From NCBI RefSeq assembly GCF_026011795.1, contig NZ_BRVS01000005.1, positions 248,001 through 312,000 of the forward strand: DNA of 64,000 bases. Reading direction: 5' to 3'. The notes below the pieces were generated by a model. It did no database searches and had not been told where the DNA came from. It saw nothing but the letters and a program-made list of their open reading frames with translations. The position numbers were made by a program, and so were the translations under genes. The stretch's first letter is position 1. Every line of letters starts with the position of its first letter. The stretch comes from Arthrobacter mangrovi (GTDB taxonomy: Bacteria > Actinomycetota > Actinomycetes > Actinomycetales > Micrococcaceae). Of this stretch, positions 47,049 to 55,032 are shown one piece after another.

Positions 47049-47078
47049 GGGACCCCGGGCCGCTCGCAGCCGGGTCCC
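47049..47078. terminator. Hairpin between convergent selD and nrfD
   Basis: GGGACCC (47049-47055) pairs with GGGTCCC (47072-47078), extended inward by GC pairs; serves two convergent genes. No T tract. Confidence 0.45.
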
Positions 47079-47109
47079 AGTACAGCCAGCCGGCCGGCCG
47101 TCGGGCGGC

Positions 47110-48192
47110 TCACTCGCTGGTCGTGATCGAATCGTGGACGACGCCTGCCTCGCGGCGTGCAGCTAGCCGCCTCTTCTGCGGCTCGATCGTGTAGCGAGGA
47201 TTTTCAGTCGAGCGAATACCGGCGCGCAGGATCCCGAACCGGGTGAGCGCCGACGCACTAAGCAGCGCCACGCCGGAGACTGCAGCGGTGAGCCGGTACC
47301 GGCCGCCGAGCAGGGCCCCGACACCGCCAACGATGGCCAGCCGCTCGCTCCAGGCGAGCATCCGACCCGGCCCATCCGAGTGCAGGGGCTCGGCCGCGAC
47401 CGGATCCATGTTCTTCTCCATGAGCCGGCTGGCGATCAACTCGCCGGCGACTCCGAGCACCGCCAGTGCCCGGGCCGGCCCGGCCTCCCGGACCGGGGTG
47501 GTGATCATGGCCAGGCCTCCCGCGGCGAGGCCGGCAGAACTGACGAAGACAAAGGGCAGATCCTCGCGGGCCGCGTTCCAGGTCGGATTCGCGGTGTCCG
47601 ACAGCAGGACCGCGGTGTAGGCGGACAGCGGAGCCGCGAACACCGCGGCTTCGATCCCCGCCGGCCCCTCGAGCCCGCGCAGCAGCCGGCGCAGGGGCCC
47701 GAGCGGCAGCCGCGAGCCGGTCATCCGGTCGATCTCGGAAACGGCCGAGACTCCGGCGCCCGCGCTGAAAGCCGTCAGGATCCACGAGCCCAGACTCATC
47801 GGCGATGTGAGCTTGATGGTGCGAAGCATATTGAGGAACCGCTCGGGGCGGCCCAGGTCCTCCACCAGTGCCACGGCTCCCATCCCGACGGCGGCCAGCG
47901 CGGCGAGCCGGCTGTTGCGGCAGAGTATCGTCCTGCCGGTCAGCTGCGCGCCGGCTGCGAGCAGCGCCGAACCGCCGGCCACTCCCCCCAGGAAAAGGTA
48001 GGCAGCGATCGGGTCTCCCCATGGCGGCGGCTTAACGACCGGACGGCCGTAATAGGAAGTGAACTCGGCCTCGGGGACCATCGGCACTTCGCCGCGGCCC
48101 TCGCCCGTACCGGCGCGGCGGCGCTTGCTGCCCCGCTTGGGCCGGCGCGGCAGTTCGGGCGGGCGGTACTCGTCAAAGTCGGAGACGGTCAA
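47110..48192 (-). CDS. nrfD: NrfD-type membrane subunit of formate dehydrogenase
   Basis: 360 residues. A basic N-terminal tail (about 1-50, with RRPKRGSKRRR) precedes about eight helices. SYYGRPVVKPPPWGDPIAAYLFLGG is the standard start of the NrfD/PsrC domain, split here over about 45-72; LVEDLGRPERFLNMLRTIKLTSPMS is another hallmark (about 112-136). Such subunits anchor molybdenum oxidoreductases and pass electrons to menaquinone without haem. Overlaps fdhB by 4 nt (ATGA). Serves in place of the cytochrome b FdhC subunit. Confidence 0.9.
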   Translation of the reverse strand: MTVSDFDEYRPPELPRRPKRGSKRRRAGTGEGRGEVPMVPEAEFTSYYGRPVVKPPPWGDPIAAYLFLGGVAGGSALLAAGAQLTGRTILCRNSRLAALAAVGMGAVALVEDLGRPERFLNMLRTIKLTSPMSLGSWILTAFSAGAGVSAVSEIDRMTGSRLPLGPLRRLLRGLEGPAGIEAAVFAAPLSAYTAVLLSDTANPTWNAAREDLPFVFVSSAGLAAGGLAMITTPVREAGPARALAVLGVAGELIASRLMEKNMDPVAAEPLHSDGPGRMLAWSERLAIVGGVGALLGGRYRLTAAVSGVALLSASALTRFGILRAGIRSTENPRYTIEPQKRRLAARREAGVVHDSITTSE

Positions 48193-49193
48193 GCCCGGCC
48201 TCCCGCCAGGAAGGCCGCGGTGGCGGCGGCGAGCATGCCTGCTGCGGCGATACCCGCCCGCTTGAACATCCGCGGCAGGTCCGCCGTGGGCACCCGAGGA
48301 TCCGGCGGAAGCCCGTACACTTCCGGTTCGTCCAGCAACAGGAAGACGGAACCGGTGCCGCCCACGCCGTCGGAATCATTGGCTCCGTAGAGCCGCGCTT
48401 CCGTCAGCCCCCGCGCATGCAGTTCGGCCACCCGCTCCTTCGCCGTAGCCACCATGTCCTCGCGCTCGCCGTACTTGATCGACGTCGTGGGGCAGGCCTG
48501 GGCGCACGCGGGCGTCTGGTTGTCGACGATCCGGTCGTAGCACAGGGTGCACTTCTGGGCGACGCCGGCATTGCGCGTCGGGGCCTGCTCCCCCGGTGTG
48601 AAGTCGCGCGCCGTCTTCGGCCCTGCCGTGCCGTCGCTGCGCCGCTCGATCACACCGAACGGGCAACCCGCCACGCAGGTCCCGCAGCCGTTGCACACAT
48701 CATCCTGCACGACGACGGTTCCGTGCTCCGTGCGGAACAAGGCGCCGGTGGGGCAGACGTCGAGGCAGCCGGCGTTGGTGCAGTGCTTGCACACATCGGA
48801 AGACATCAGCCACCGGAAGTCGGGGGTGTCGGGCGGCGTCGTGTCCGCGCCGGCCAGGCTCCCCGCGCGGTCCTGCCCCGGCGGTCCAAGGCCCGGCATG
48901 CCAAGACTGACGAGAGCCCGCCCGGATTCGCGGGCCCGGCCGATCTGCTCCTTGTCTTGCTCGATGAACGCGACATGGCGCCAGGTGTCTGCTCCCAGGG
49001 ACCCGGTGTTGTCATAGGAAGAACCGAGCAGCTCGTATCCTGAGTCTGTTGAGTCATGGGGGTTACGGTTCCATTCCTTGCAGGCGACCTCGCAGGCCTT
49101 GCAGCCGATGCAGATCGACGTGTCGGTGAAGAAGCCCTTCCGAGGATGCCCGGTGTGCCTAACGTGGTCCGGAGATTCGGTCAGTTGGTTCAT
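48189..49193 (-). CDS. fdhB: Formate dehydrogenase iron-sulfur subunit
   Basis: 334 residues. Four ferredoxin-type cysteine groups: CIGCKACEVACKEW (about 28-41), CKHCTNAGCLDVCP, CNGCGTCVAGCP and CTLCYDR with CAQACP, as in FdhH/FdnH-like polyferredoxins. No Tat signal; a hydrophobic C-terminal helix (about 312-331) may anchor it to the membrane. The ATG follows the fdhA stop with no gap. It moves electrons from FdhA to NrfD. Confidence 0.92.
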   Translation of the reverse strand: MNQLTESPDHVRHTGHPRKGFFTDTSICIGCKACEVACKEWNRNPHDSTDSGYELLGSSYDNTGSLGADTWRHVAFIEQDKEQIGRARESGRALVSLGMPGLGPPGQDRAGSLAGADTTPPDTPDFRWLMSSDVCKHCTNAGCLDVCPTGALFRTEHGTVVVQDDVCNGCGTCVAGCPFGVIERRSDGTAGPKTARDFTPGEQAPTRNAGVAQKCTLCYDRIVDNQTPACAQACPTTSIKYGEREDMVATAKERVAELHARGLTEARLYGANDSDGVGGTGSVFLLLDEPEVYGLPPDPRVPTADLPRMFKRAGIAAAGMLAAATAAFLAGGRA

Positions 49194-52100
49194 TCAGTTC
49201 TCCTCCTTCGTCCCGCGGCCCGAGGCTCGGCCGGGACTGGTGGGCTTCTGGTTACCGGTCTCCGGCGTCACCCCGGCTCGGGTCTGGTAGTCGGCGACCA
49301 GCGCCAGGAGCGCGGCGCCGCGCGGCCGGCGGCCCGGTACGATGTCGCATGACCCGGCCTTGGACTCCTGGATCTGCACGTTCGGGTCGAGGGTGACGCC
49401 GAGCAGGTCATTGGCCGCATCGCCGGAAACCACAGCGTCCTGCCCGACGCCCCAGTGGTAGGGCAGTCCGATCTGGTGGAAGGTCCGCCCGCCAACGACC
49501 AGCGGCTTCACCCGTTCGGTTACCAGCACCCTGGCCTCGATCGCCGAGCGCGGCGAGATGATGGTGGCCCATCCGTAGGGTTCCAGTCCCCTTTCGGCTG
49601 CCAGTTCCGGGGATACCTCGCAGAACATTTCCGGTTGGAGCTCGGACAGGTAAGGCAGCCACCGGCTCATCCCGCCCGCCGTGTGGTGTTCTGTCAGGCG
49701 GTACGTGGTGAACACGAAGGGGTAAACCTCGGAACCGCGCTCGCCCGCGCTGGGCGCGCTGAGGTTGTCCGGCCGCGGATAGGTCAGCCGGGCAGGATTC
49801 TGCTGCTGCCGGTAGAGCGGGTTGGCGATCGGTGATTCCTGGGGCTCGTAGTGCGTTGGCAGGGGTCCGTCCACCATGCCCTTCGGCGCGAAGAGCCATC
49901 CCTTGCCGTCCGATTGCATGATGAACGGATCGTCGCCGGCGAGCGCCGCAGCCCCGCCTGCATCGGGATCCGGAGAAGCCCCCGGTGCGCGGTCCACGGG
50001 GAAGTCCGGCACGTCCTGCCCGGTCCACCGGTTCTGCTCCGGGTCCCACCAAACGTACTTCTTGCGTTCGCTCCACGGCTTGCCGTCGGGGTCCGCCGAT
50101 GCCCGGTTATAGAGAATCCGCCTGTTCGCAGGCCAGACCCAGCCCCATTCGGAAGCTACCGGGCCCTGCTCCTGCTGCGGTTTCCGGTCGGCCGCATGGT
50201 TGATACCGTCCGCATAGACTCCGGTGTAGATCCAGCATCCGCCAGCGGTCGAGCCGTCGGCGCGCATCTCGGTGTAGGACGAAAGCGGTTTGCCGGCCTG
50301 AGGTCCTGTCAGATGCCGGCCGTTGATCTCCGCGAGCACCGCCTCGGGGTCAGGCTCGCCGTGCTCGTTCAGGGGATAGTCCCACGTCAGGTCGAGCAGC
50401 GGCCGGTCCCGCTCATCGGTCGAGCCCGCCAGTTTCGCACGGATCCGCTTGCCCAGTTCGTAGAAGAAGTCCAGTTCGCTCTGGCTATCGCCCGGCGGCC
50501 GGACAGCCTGGTGGCGCCATTGGAGCATCCGCTGCGTCTGGGTGAAGGAACCTGCTTTTTCCACGTGGGTCGCTGCCGGCATGAAGAAGACTTCGGTGGC
50601 GATATCTTCGGTCTTGAGTTCGCCCGAGGCGATTTCAGGGCCGTCCTTCCACCATGTCGCCGATTCGATCAGGCTCAGGTCCCGCACGACCAGCCACTTC
50701 AAGTGGGACATGCCCAGCCGCTGCAGCCGCCCGTGCGCCGACCCGACGGCGGGGTTTTGGCCGAAGATGAAGTAGCCCTCGACGTCGTCGTCGAGCATTT
50801 TCATGACAGTCTCATAGGTGCCGTGGGGGCCGTTGATCCGGGGCAGGTATTGGTAGCCCCATTCCGAGTCCTCGTTGGCCGCGTCGCCCCACCAGGCCTT
50901 GAGCAGGCTGATGGTGTAGGTGTCGGCGGCTGCCCAGTATCCCTTCTGGGTCGGCGAGGCGATGCCGTCCAGATACTGCTGCAAGGTCTCCATTTCGGCC
51001 TTGGGCATGGGGAGATAGCCCGGCAGCAAGTTGAACAGGGTCGGAATATCGGTGGAGCCTTGGATGCTGGCGTGGCCGCGCAGGGCCATGATTCCCCCGC
51101 CAGGGCGTCCCACGTTGCCCAGCAGCAATTGCAGGATCGCCGCAGTCCGAATGAACTGGGCGCCCAGGGTGTGCTGCGTCCATCCGACGGCGTAGGCGAA
51201 GCACGTGGTCCGGTCCCTTCCGGAGTTCTCCGTGACGGCCCGCGCCAAATAGTCGAAATCCTCGAGGGAAATGCCGCAGGCCTCGCGGACCATCTCGGGC
51301 GTGTAGCGCGCATAGTGCCGCTTGAGGATCTGGAACACGGTCCGCGGGTGCTCCAGCGTCATGTCCCGTTCGAACTGTGGGTTGGCCAGCGGCGGCCCTC
51401 CGCTGCCGTATTGATGGCCGGCCGCGCGCGCCGCGGTATCGGCGCCGTGCTCGTGCCCGCCCTGTCCTTCCGCGCCGTGCTTCCGCTCATAGGCCCAGGA
51501 AGACAGGTCGTACTGCCCGGTCTCGGGATCGAACCCCGAGAACAATCCGTCCAGGTCCTCAGTGTCGAGGAAGTCTTCGCCGACCAACGTCGCCGCGTTG
51601 GTATAGGAGAGCACGTACTCCTTGAACCACAGCTCGTTGCTGAGCACGTAGTTGATCAGGGCGCCAAGCAGCACGACGTCCGATCCCGCGCGAATGGGCA
51701 CATGCTTGTCGGCCACAGCGCTGGTGCGTGTGAACCGCGGGTCGACATGGATGACCTTCGCACCCCGAGCCTTGGCCTCCGTCACCCACTGGTAGCCCAC
51801 GGGGTGGCATTCGGCCATGTTGGAGCCCTGGATGACGATGCAGTCGGCATTTGCCATGTCCTGGAGCGATTGCGTGGCGCCGCCCCGGCCAAACGAGGTT
51901 CCCAAACTGGGAACCGTGGCGGAGTGTCAAATGCGGGCTTGGTTCTCGAGCTGGATTGCTCCGGCCGCGGTGAAGAGCTTCTTGATCAGGTAGTTCTCTT
52001 CATTGTCCAGCGTCGCCCCGCCGAGGCCGGCGATGCCCATGGTGCGGCGCAGCGGCCGGCCCTGCTCATCGTTCTGCTGCCAGTTGTTCCGGCGCGCCTC

Positions 52101-52511
52101 AAGGAATCTGTCCGCCACCATCTCGATGGCGGTGTCCAGGTCCAGCTGCTGCCAGTCCTTGGCGTACGGTGCCCGATAGAGCACCTTTGTCTGCCTGCCG
52201 GGTGCGTTGACCAGTTGCTCGCTGGCCGATCCTTTCGGGCAGAGCCTCCCCCGGGAAATCGGCGAATCGGGGTCCCCTTCAATCTGGACGACTTTTTCGT
52301 CTTTGACGAAAACGCGCTGGCCGCAGCCGACGGCGCAGTAGGGGCACACGCTTTGGACCATCCGGTCCGCAGTTGACGTCCGGGGCGCGATCCCGCGGGT
52401 CTTCGGCGATGTCACGGCTTCGCCGCGGCCGAGTGCATCACCCGACGCGAATTGCCGGACAACCGGCCATCCCAGGAAGCTGAACCGCGACATGGGCCCA
52501 CCATAGCCCAT
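49194..52511 (-). CDS. fdhA: Selenocysteine-containing formate dehydrogenase, catalytic subunit
   Basis: 1105 residues if the UGA at 51927-51929 is read as selenocysteine (residue 195). Start at the ATG 52509-52511 with GGAGGGG ahead; an alternative ATG is six codons on. The [4Fe-4S] ligands C56, C59, C63 and C91 lie in CPYCAVGCGQ and GRLCPKG. The Sec sits in LENQARI-U-HSATVPSLGTSFGRG, the exact context of Sec- or Cys-FDHs (ENQAR[V/I]-U/C-H). Then come the molybdopterin domains (NPAVGSAHGRLQRL, and the C-terminal MopB region with YHWGVGQDAVVSGDAAND). Oxidises formate to CO2. No Tat signal is visible. Without recoding it looks like two genes. Confidence 0.94.
51890..51929 (-). promoter_or_regulatory. 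UGA Sec codon and SECIS-like hairpin
   Basis: In the mRNA, UGA is followed by 11 nt and then GGUUCCC-AGUUU-GGGAACC (plus 51897-51915): a 7-bp stem with a five-base loop containing GU-type bases, with lower-stem pairing possible to GCC/GGC flanks. Distance and form match bacterial SECIS elements that lie in the coding sequence straight after the UGA. Confidence 0.8.
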
Positions 52512-52626
52512 CGCCCCTCCCCTACAATAGGGGTGCAGGCATTTGGATCCGGTGCATCTACTAAGCCGTTATTCTCGAACCAAGCTGCTGGTAACCCTGC
52601 ACAAAATACGCGTCAGTAACGCTTGA

Positions 52627-52650
52627 GGTTAAAGCGGAACTCACCGCGCT
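52627..52650 (+). repeat. Degenerate ychF-end repeat, copy C
   Basis: GGTTAAAGCGGAACTCACCG and flank resemble the 55037-55062 site, with one base missing and a G to A change. Same orientation as the other copies. Confidence 0.55.
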
Positions 52651-52806
52651 TCGTAGAGGAAACGCCTCTATCGCTTGTTTCCTAGCAGCGACAGCTGGAG
52701 CCGACCCATGATCCGCGTAGCCCCTCCTTCGCCGCGGCGTAAGGGATCACCGCAGGGCCGGCGGTTACAGCGGCGGCACCTCGCATTCATTACGCCATCG
52801 ACTATG

Positions 52807-52953
52807 TCATTTGCTTGCATTCCCGCGACCCGAGAACGCCGCCCGCAAGCAGGAACAATTTTTCGGCGTGCCCAGTTGCAGCACAAGGGCCGCGAGCGCA
52901 TTGAATGTTGAGTGCAGCAGGGAGCCGAACACTCTGGCGGCGGCTGCACCGGG
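52807..52953 (-). pseudogene. Possible C-terminal remnant of a membrane protein
   Basis: Directly after the DUF1877 stop and in its frame the minus strand reads ARVFGSLLHSTFNALAALVL then about 23 more residues to a TGA at 52807-52809. The GSLLHSTFNALAAL segment looks like the last helix of a CPBP/PrsW-type intramembrane protease. There is no N-terminal part. It could instead be chance or a tiny ORF starting at the GTG. Confidence 0.3.
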
Positions 52954-53478
52954 TCAACCGATCATGTAGGCGAATCCGCGCCCCTCCGAGGCCACCGCAC
53001 GGACGAAGAGCCTGGCTCGATGGAGGAACTGGGCCGCATAGGCCAGCTCGGATTCCAGTGCCTGATGACTCGAGCAGAACCCGCCTAAGCTCGCTTCGAC
53101 GTCGTCATCGCTGATGGTGTCCAGGTCACGAGCGATCAGTGGGACCTCTTGAGGTGGGAGTGCGCGTACCCAGGGGCTCCATGTGAGACCGCCGTCGCTA
53201 TATGTCACCCGCCCTTCGAACATTCGGTAGGCCGCCCTGGCCCCAGCACCCGAAGACGGCGGAGCAGTGATCCTCTGTAAGTGTGGCCAAGCCTTGTCGA
53301 GGTAGAGAAAGTCGCGCTCGGGCAAGGATTGCCGGAAATCTGTAACACCCATCATGAAGCCCGGCTCGAGACCCAACGCGTCCGCGAGCGGGTCAGTGCC
53401 AATTACGGTGAGCGGGGCAGCGAGTGCCTCCACGGCCCGATCATCGTCGAAGGCGTATGCGTAGTATCTGATTCCCAT
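52954..53478 (-). CDS. DUF1877-like hypothetical protein
   Basis: 174 residues from the ATG at 53476-53478. The start MGIRYYAYAFDDDRAVEALA, LYLDKAWPHLQRIT (about 78-91) and an Asp-rich turn EVPLIARDLDTISDDDVEASL resemble the DUF1877 family, soluble proteins of unknown role found in scattered bacteria. Soluble, no motifs of catalysis seen. It lies in the accessory strip between fdhA and ychF, flanked by ychF-end repeats B and C. Confidence 0.6.
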   Translation of the reverse strand: MGIRYYAYAFDDDRAVEALAAPLTVIGTDPLADALGLEPGFMMGVTDFRQSLPERDFLYLDKAWPHLQRITAPPSSGAGARAAYRMFEGRVTYSDGGLTWSPWVRALPPQEVPLIARDLDTISDDDVEASLGGFCSSHQALESELAYAAQFLHRARLFVRAVASEGRGFAYMIG

Positions 53479-53565
53479 ACGACGATTCTGAGACGGCAGT
53501 TCGCTGTACAGAACCGGCATCCTGCCGTCTGTGGATAACTGGAATCAACGGACCCGGGTCGAGAA

Positions 53566-53590
53566 ACGTTGAACCGGAACTCCATCACCT
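53566..53590 (+). repeat. Degenerate ychF-end repeat, copy B
   Basis: ACGTTGAACCGGAACTCCAT and flank match the site at 55037-55062 with four scattered changes, same orientation. Confidence 0.6.
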
Positions 53591-53615
53591 TCCGTTGCCG
53601 AATTCCGTTGCCGAA
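53590..53615 (+). repeat. Exact 13-bp tandem duplication
   Basis: TTCCGTTGCCGAA occurs twice in a row, immediately after repeat copy B. Confidence 0.8.
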
Positions 53616-53755
53616 GCTGGCCGACGAGCACATGGAGAGGGTTTTCCTGCAGCGTGTCTGTCTTCCGGTCGAGCGTGATGATGATCCCCAGGAAACCGTG
53701 CATTGTCAGTCGCCCCGTGTAGATTTACGGCTACCGACAGGAAGGCTGATCCCCC

Positions 53756-53950
53756 ATGGACGTCCCCGAAATCGAGACAGGGATCTTGCAGAAGGAGGAG
53801 GATCTGAAGACCTGGTGCCCGTCGAGCGGCGAGGACGTCGGACGAATGATCCCGCTTTCCTGGTCAGACGACTGGAAGGTCGAGTGCCCGGCGTGCGGTC
53901 GATGGTGGCACGGCGGCAGCACGGTACTAGCTGACCACGAACGGCCATGA
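53756..53950 (+). CDS. Small zinc-ribbon-like hypothetical protein
   Basis: 64 residues with a good AGGAAGG nine bases upstream. C21 (TWCPSS) and the pair C44/C47 in CPACGRWWHGG suggest half of a zinc ribbon, though a fourth ligand is unclear (a His near C47 is possible). The end STVLADHERP looks like a real conserved C-terminus. Isolated gene between repeats B and A; no function assigned. Confidence 0.45.
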   Translation: MDVPEIETGILQKEEDLKTWCPSSGEDVGRMIPLSWSDDWKVECPACGRWWHGGSTVLADHERP

Positions 53951-54104
53951 ACAATGACCGACACCTCACATGATCCTTGAAATGCTCGTGGACCGGGCAG
54001 CGTGCCTCGACGTGATCAGTGTCTGGCCTCAGAAGCTCCGATCAGGCGAATACCTCGAAGAACACGCCGTGATGCCGCCATCCACTATCTGTCCTAACTG
54101 TCAA

Positions 54105-54130
54105 ACGTTGAAGCGGAACTCCACCGCGTT
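54105..54130 (+). repeat. ychF-end repeat, copy A (best match)
   Basis: Differs from 55037-55062 at only three of 26 positions and has an 18-base exact core TTGAAGCGGAACTCCACC. Same orientation, 932 bp from the ychF end. Confidence 0.75.
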
Positions 54131-54262
54131 CAGTAACTGAATAACGTGGCACCTCCGTGAATGGTTACGCGAAGGGCCTCGGGGCTGTCGAACGGCGTCC
54201 GCTCTGCCGATGCACCGGTCGGCGGCGGTGCAGGGCCAACATCGCAATGAACCTCATGTGCC

Positions 54263-54274
54263 TAAAATACTGAC
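54263..54274 (+). promoter_or_regulatory. -10 box, leaderless start of the DUF3090 gene
   Basis: TAAAAT (54263-54268), six bases, ATG at 54275. Confidence 0.6.
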
Positions 54275-54820
54275 ATGCCCACACGTGTTCACGAGTTTGC
54301 GTGGCCCGATCGGGTCGTCGTTGGCACCGTTGGCCCTCCTGGGGCGCGTACGTTCTATCTGCAGGTGCGTGCGGGGACTCAGATCGTGAGTATTGCCATG
54401 GAGAAGCAGCAGTCGGCTCTGCTCGCGGAGACGATCGACGAAATTCTCGACCAGCTCATCACCGTCGAGGGCAACCCTTTCAGCGTTCCCACGAGCACTC
54501 CCATCGAGCTAGTCGACAATGACCAGCTCGAGGCGGTTCAGGAGCAGTTTCGCACCGGCTCCATGAGCCTGGGTTGGGACCCGACGACGGCGCAGGTCGT
54601 GATAGAGGCCTATGCCATCACCGATGCCGACGACGACGAATCGCTTGACGAGGGCAGAGCCAACGCGACGGAAATGCTGCTGGTGCGCATGCCCGTCGGC
54701 ACCGCCCGCGCATTCGCCAAGCGCACCCGTGAGATCGTGGACGCCGGACGTCCGACGTGTCCGCTCTGCGGTTACCCCATAGACACTAGCGGGCACATCT
54801 GCACCCTTCCCGAGGCCTGA
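54275..54820 (+). CDS. DUF3090 family protein
   Basis: 181 residues. Features of DUF3090: an early beta-rich domain (PDRVVVGTVGPPGARTFYLQ), SIAMEKQQSALLAETIDEIL and the C-terminal CPLCGYPIDTSGHIC cysteine motif (about 162-176), a likely zinc site. In actinobacteria this gene usually stands in an operon with a histidine phosphatase and a SCO1664-like protein. Neither neighbour is here, so it is displaced or a second copy. Leaderless promoter. It sits between repeat A and the ychF end. Confidence 0.8.
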   Translation: MPTRVHEFAWPDRVVVGTVGPPGARTFYLQVRAGTQIVSIAMEKQQSALLAETIDEILDQLITVEGNPFSVPTSTPIELVDNDQLEAVQEQFRTGSMSLGWDPTTAQVVIEAYAITDADDDESLDEGRANATEMLLVRMPVGTARAFAKRTREIVDAGRPTCPLCGYPIDTSGHICTLPEA

Positions 54821-54961
54821 TTCCAGAGACGGACCTGGTGACCGCCTAGCTGACGCTCACCGGCCGCATCACGGCAGACGCCTGCGGTGCCCTGCCGCTG
54901 TTCGAATTCGTTATGCAGAAGTAAGCCGCCGGCATCATTTCGGCTCGGCGACGGGTAGCCG

Positions 54962-55002
54962 AAAAAGCGAATAGCCGCCAAGAACACATGTTCCGGGCGG
55001 CT
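54962..55002 (-). terminator. Intrinsic terminator of ychF
   Basis: AGCCGCC (54973-54979) pairs with GGCGGCT (54996-55002), and the inner GAACACATGTTC is self-complementary. Read leftward, CTTTTT follows six bases after the stem. Confidence 0.7.
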
Positions 55003-55032
55003 ACGCGCAAAAGGTCTCAGGGAAATCAGGAA

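Larger units (their letters stand above)
52512..52953. other. 442-bp gap downstream of the DUF1877 gene and upstream of fdhA
   Basis: It holds the fdhA promoter region, one degenerate copy of the ychF 3' end (52627-52650) and, nearest the DUF1877 gene, what looks like the tail of a membrane protein (52807-52953). No intact gene found. Confidence 0.55.
53951..54274. other. 324-bp gap in the accessory strip
   Basis: No gene seen. It contains repeat copy A (54105-54130) and the promoter of the DUF3090 gene at its right end. Shadow frames have no start signals. Confidence 0.55.

Noticed and set aside
51900-51930. Frameshift or pseudogene in fdhA
   Set aside because: Both parts are in the same frame, the break is a single TGA at the catalytic position, a SECIS-like stem follows, and selA/B/C/D are adjacent.
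53590-53615. Start of a CRISPR or longer tandem array
   Set aside because: Only two abutting 13-bp copies without spacers.
52512-55032. Prophage or transposon
   Set aside because: No integrase, transposase, terminase or terminal inverted repeats are present; only direct repeats of the ychF end and a few small genes.
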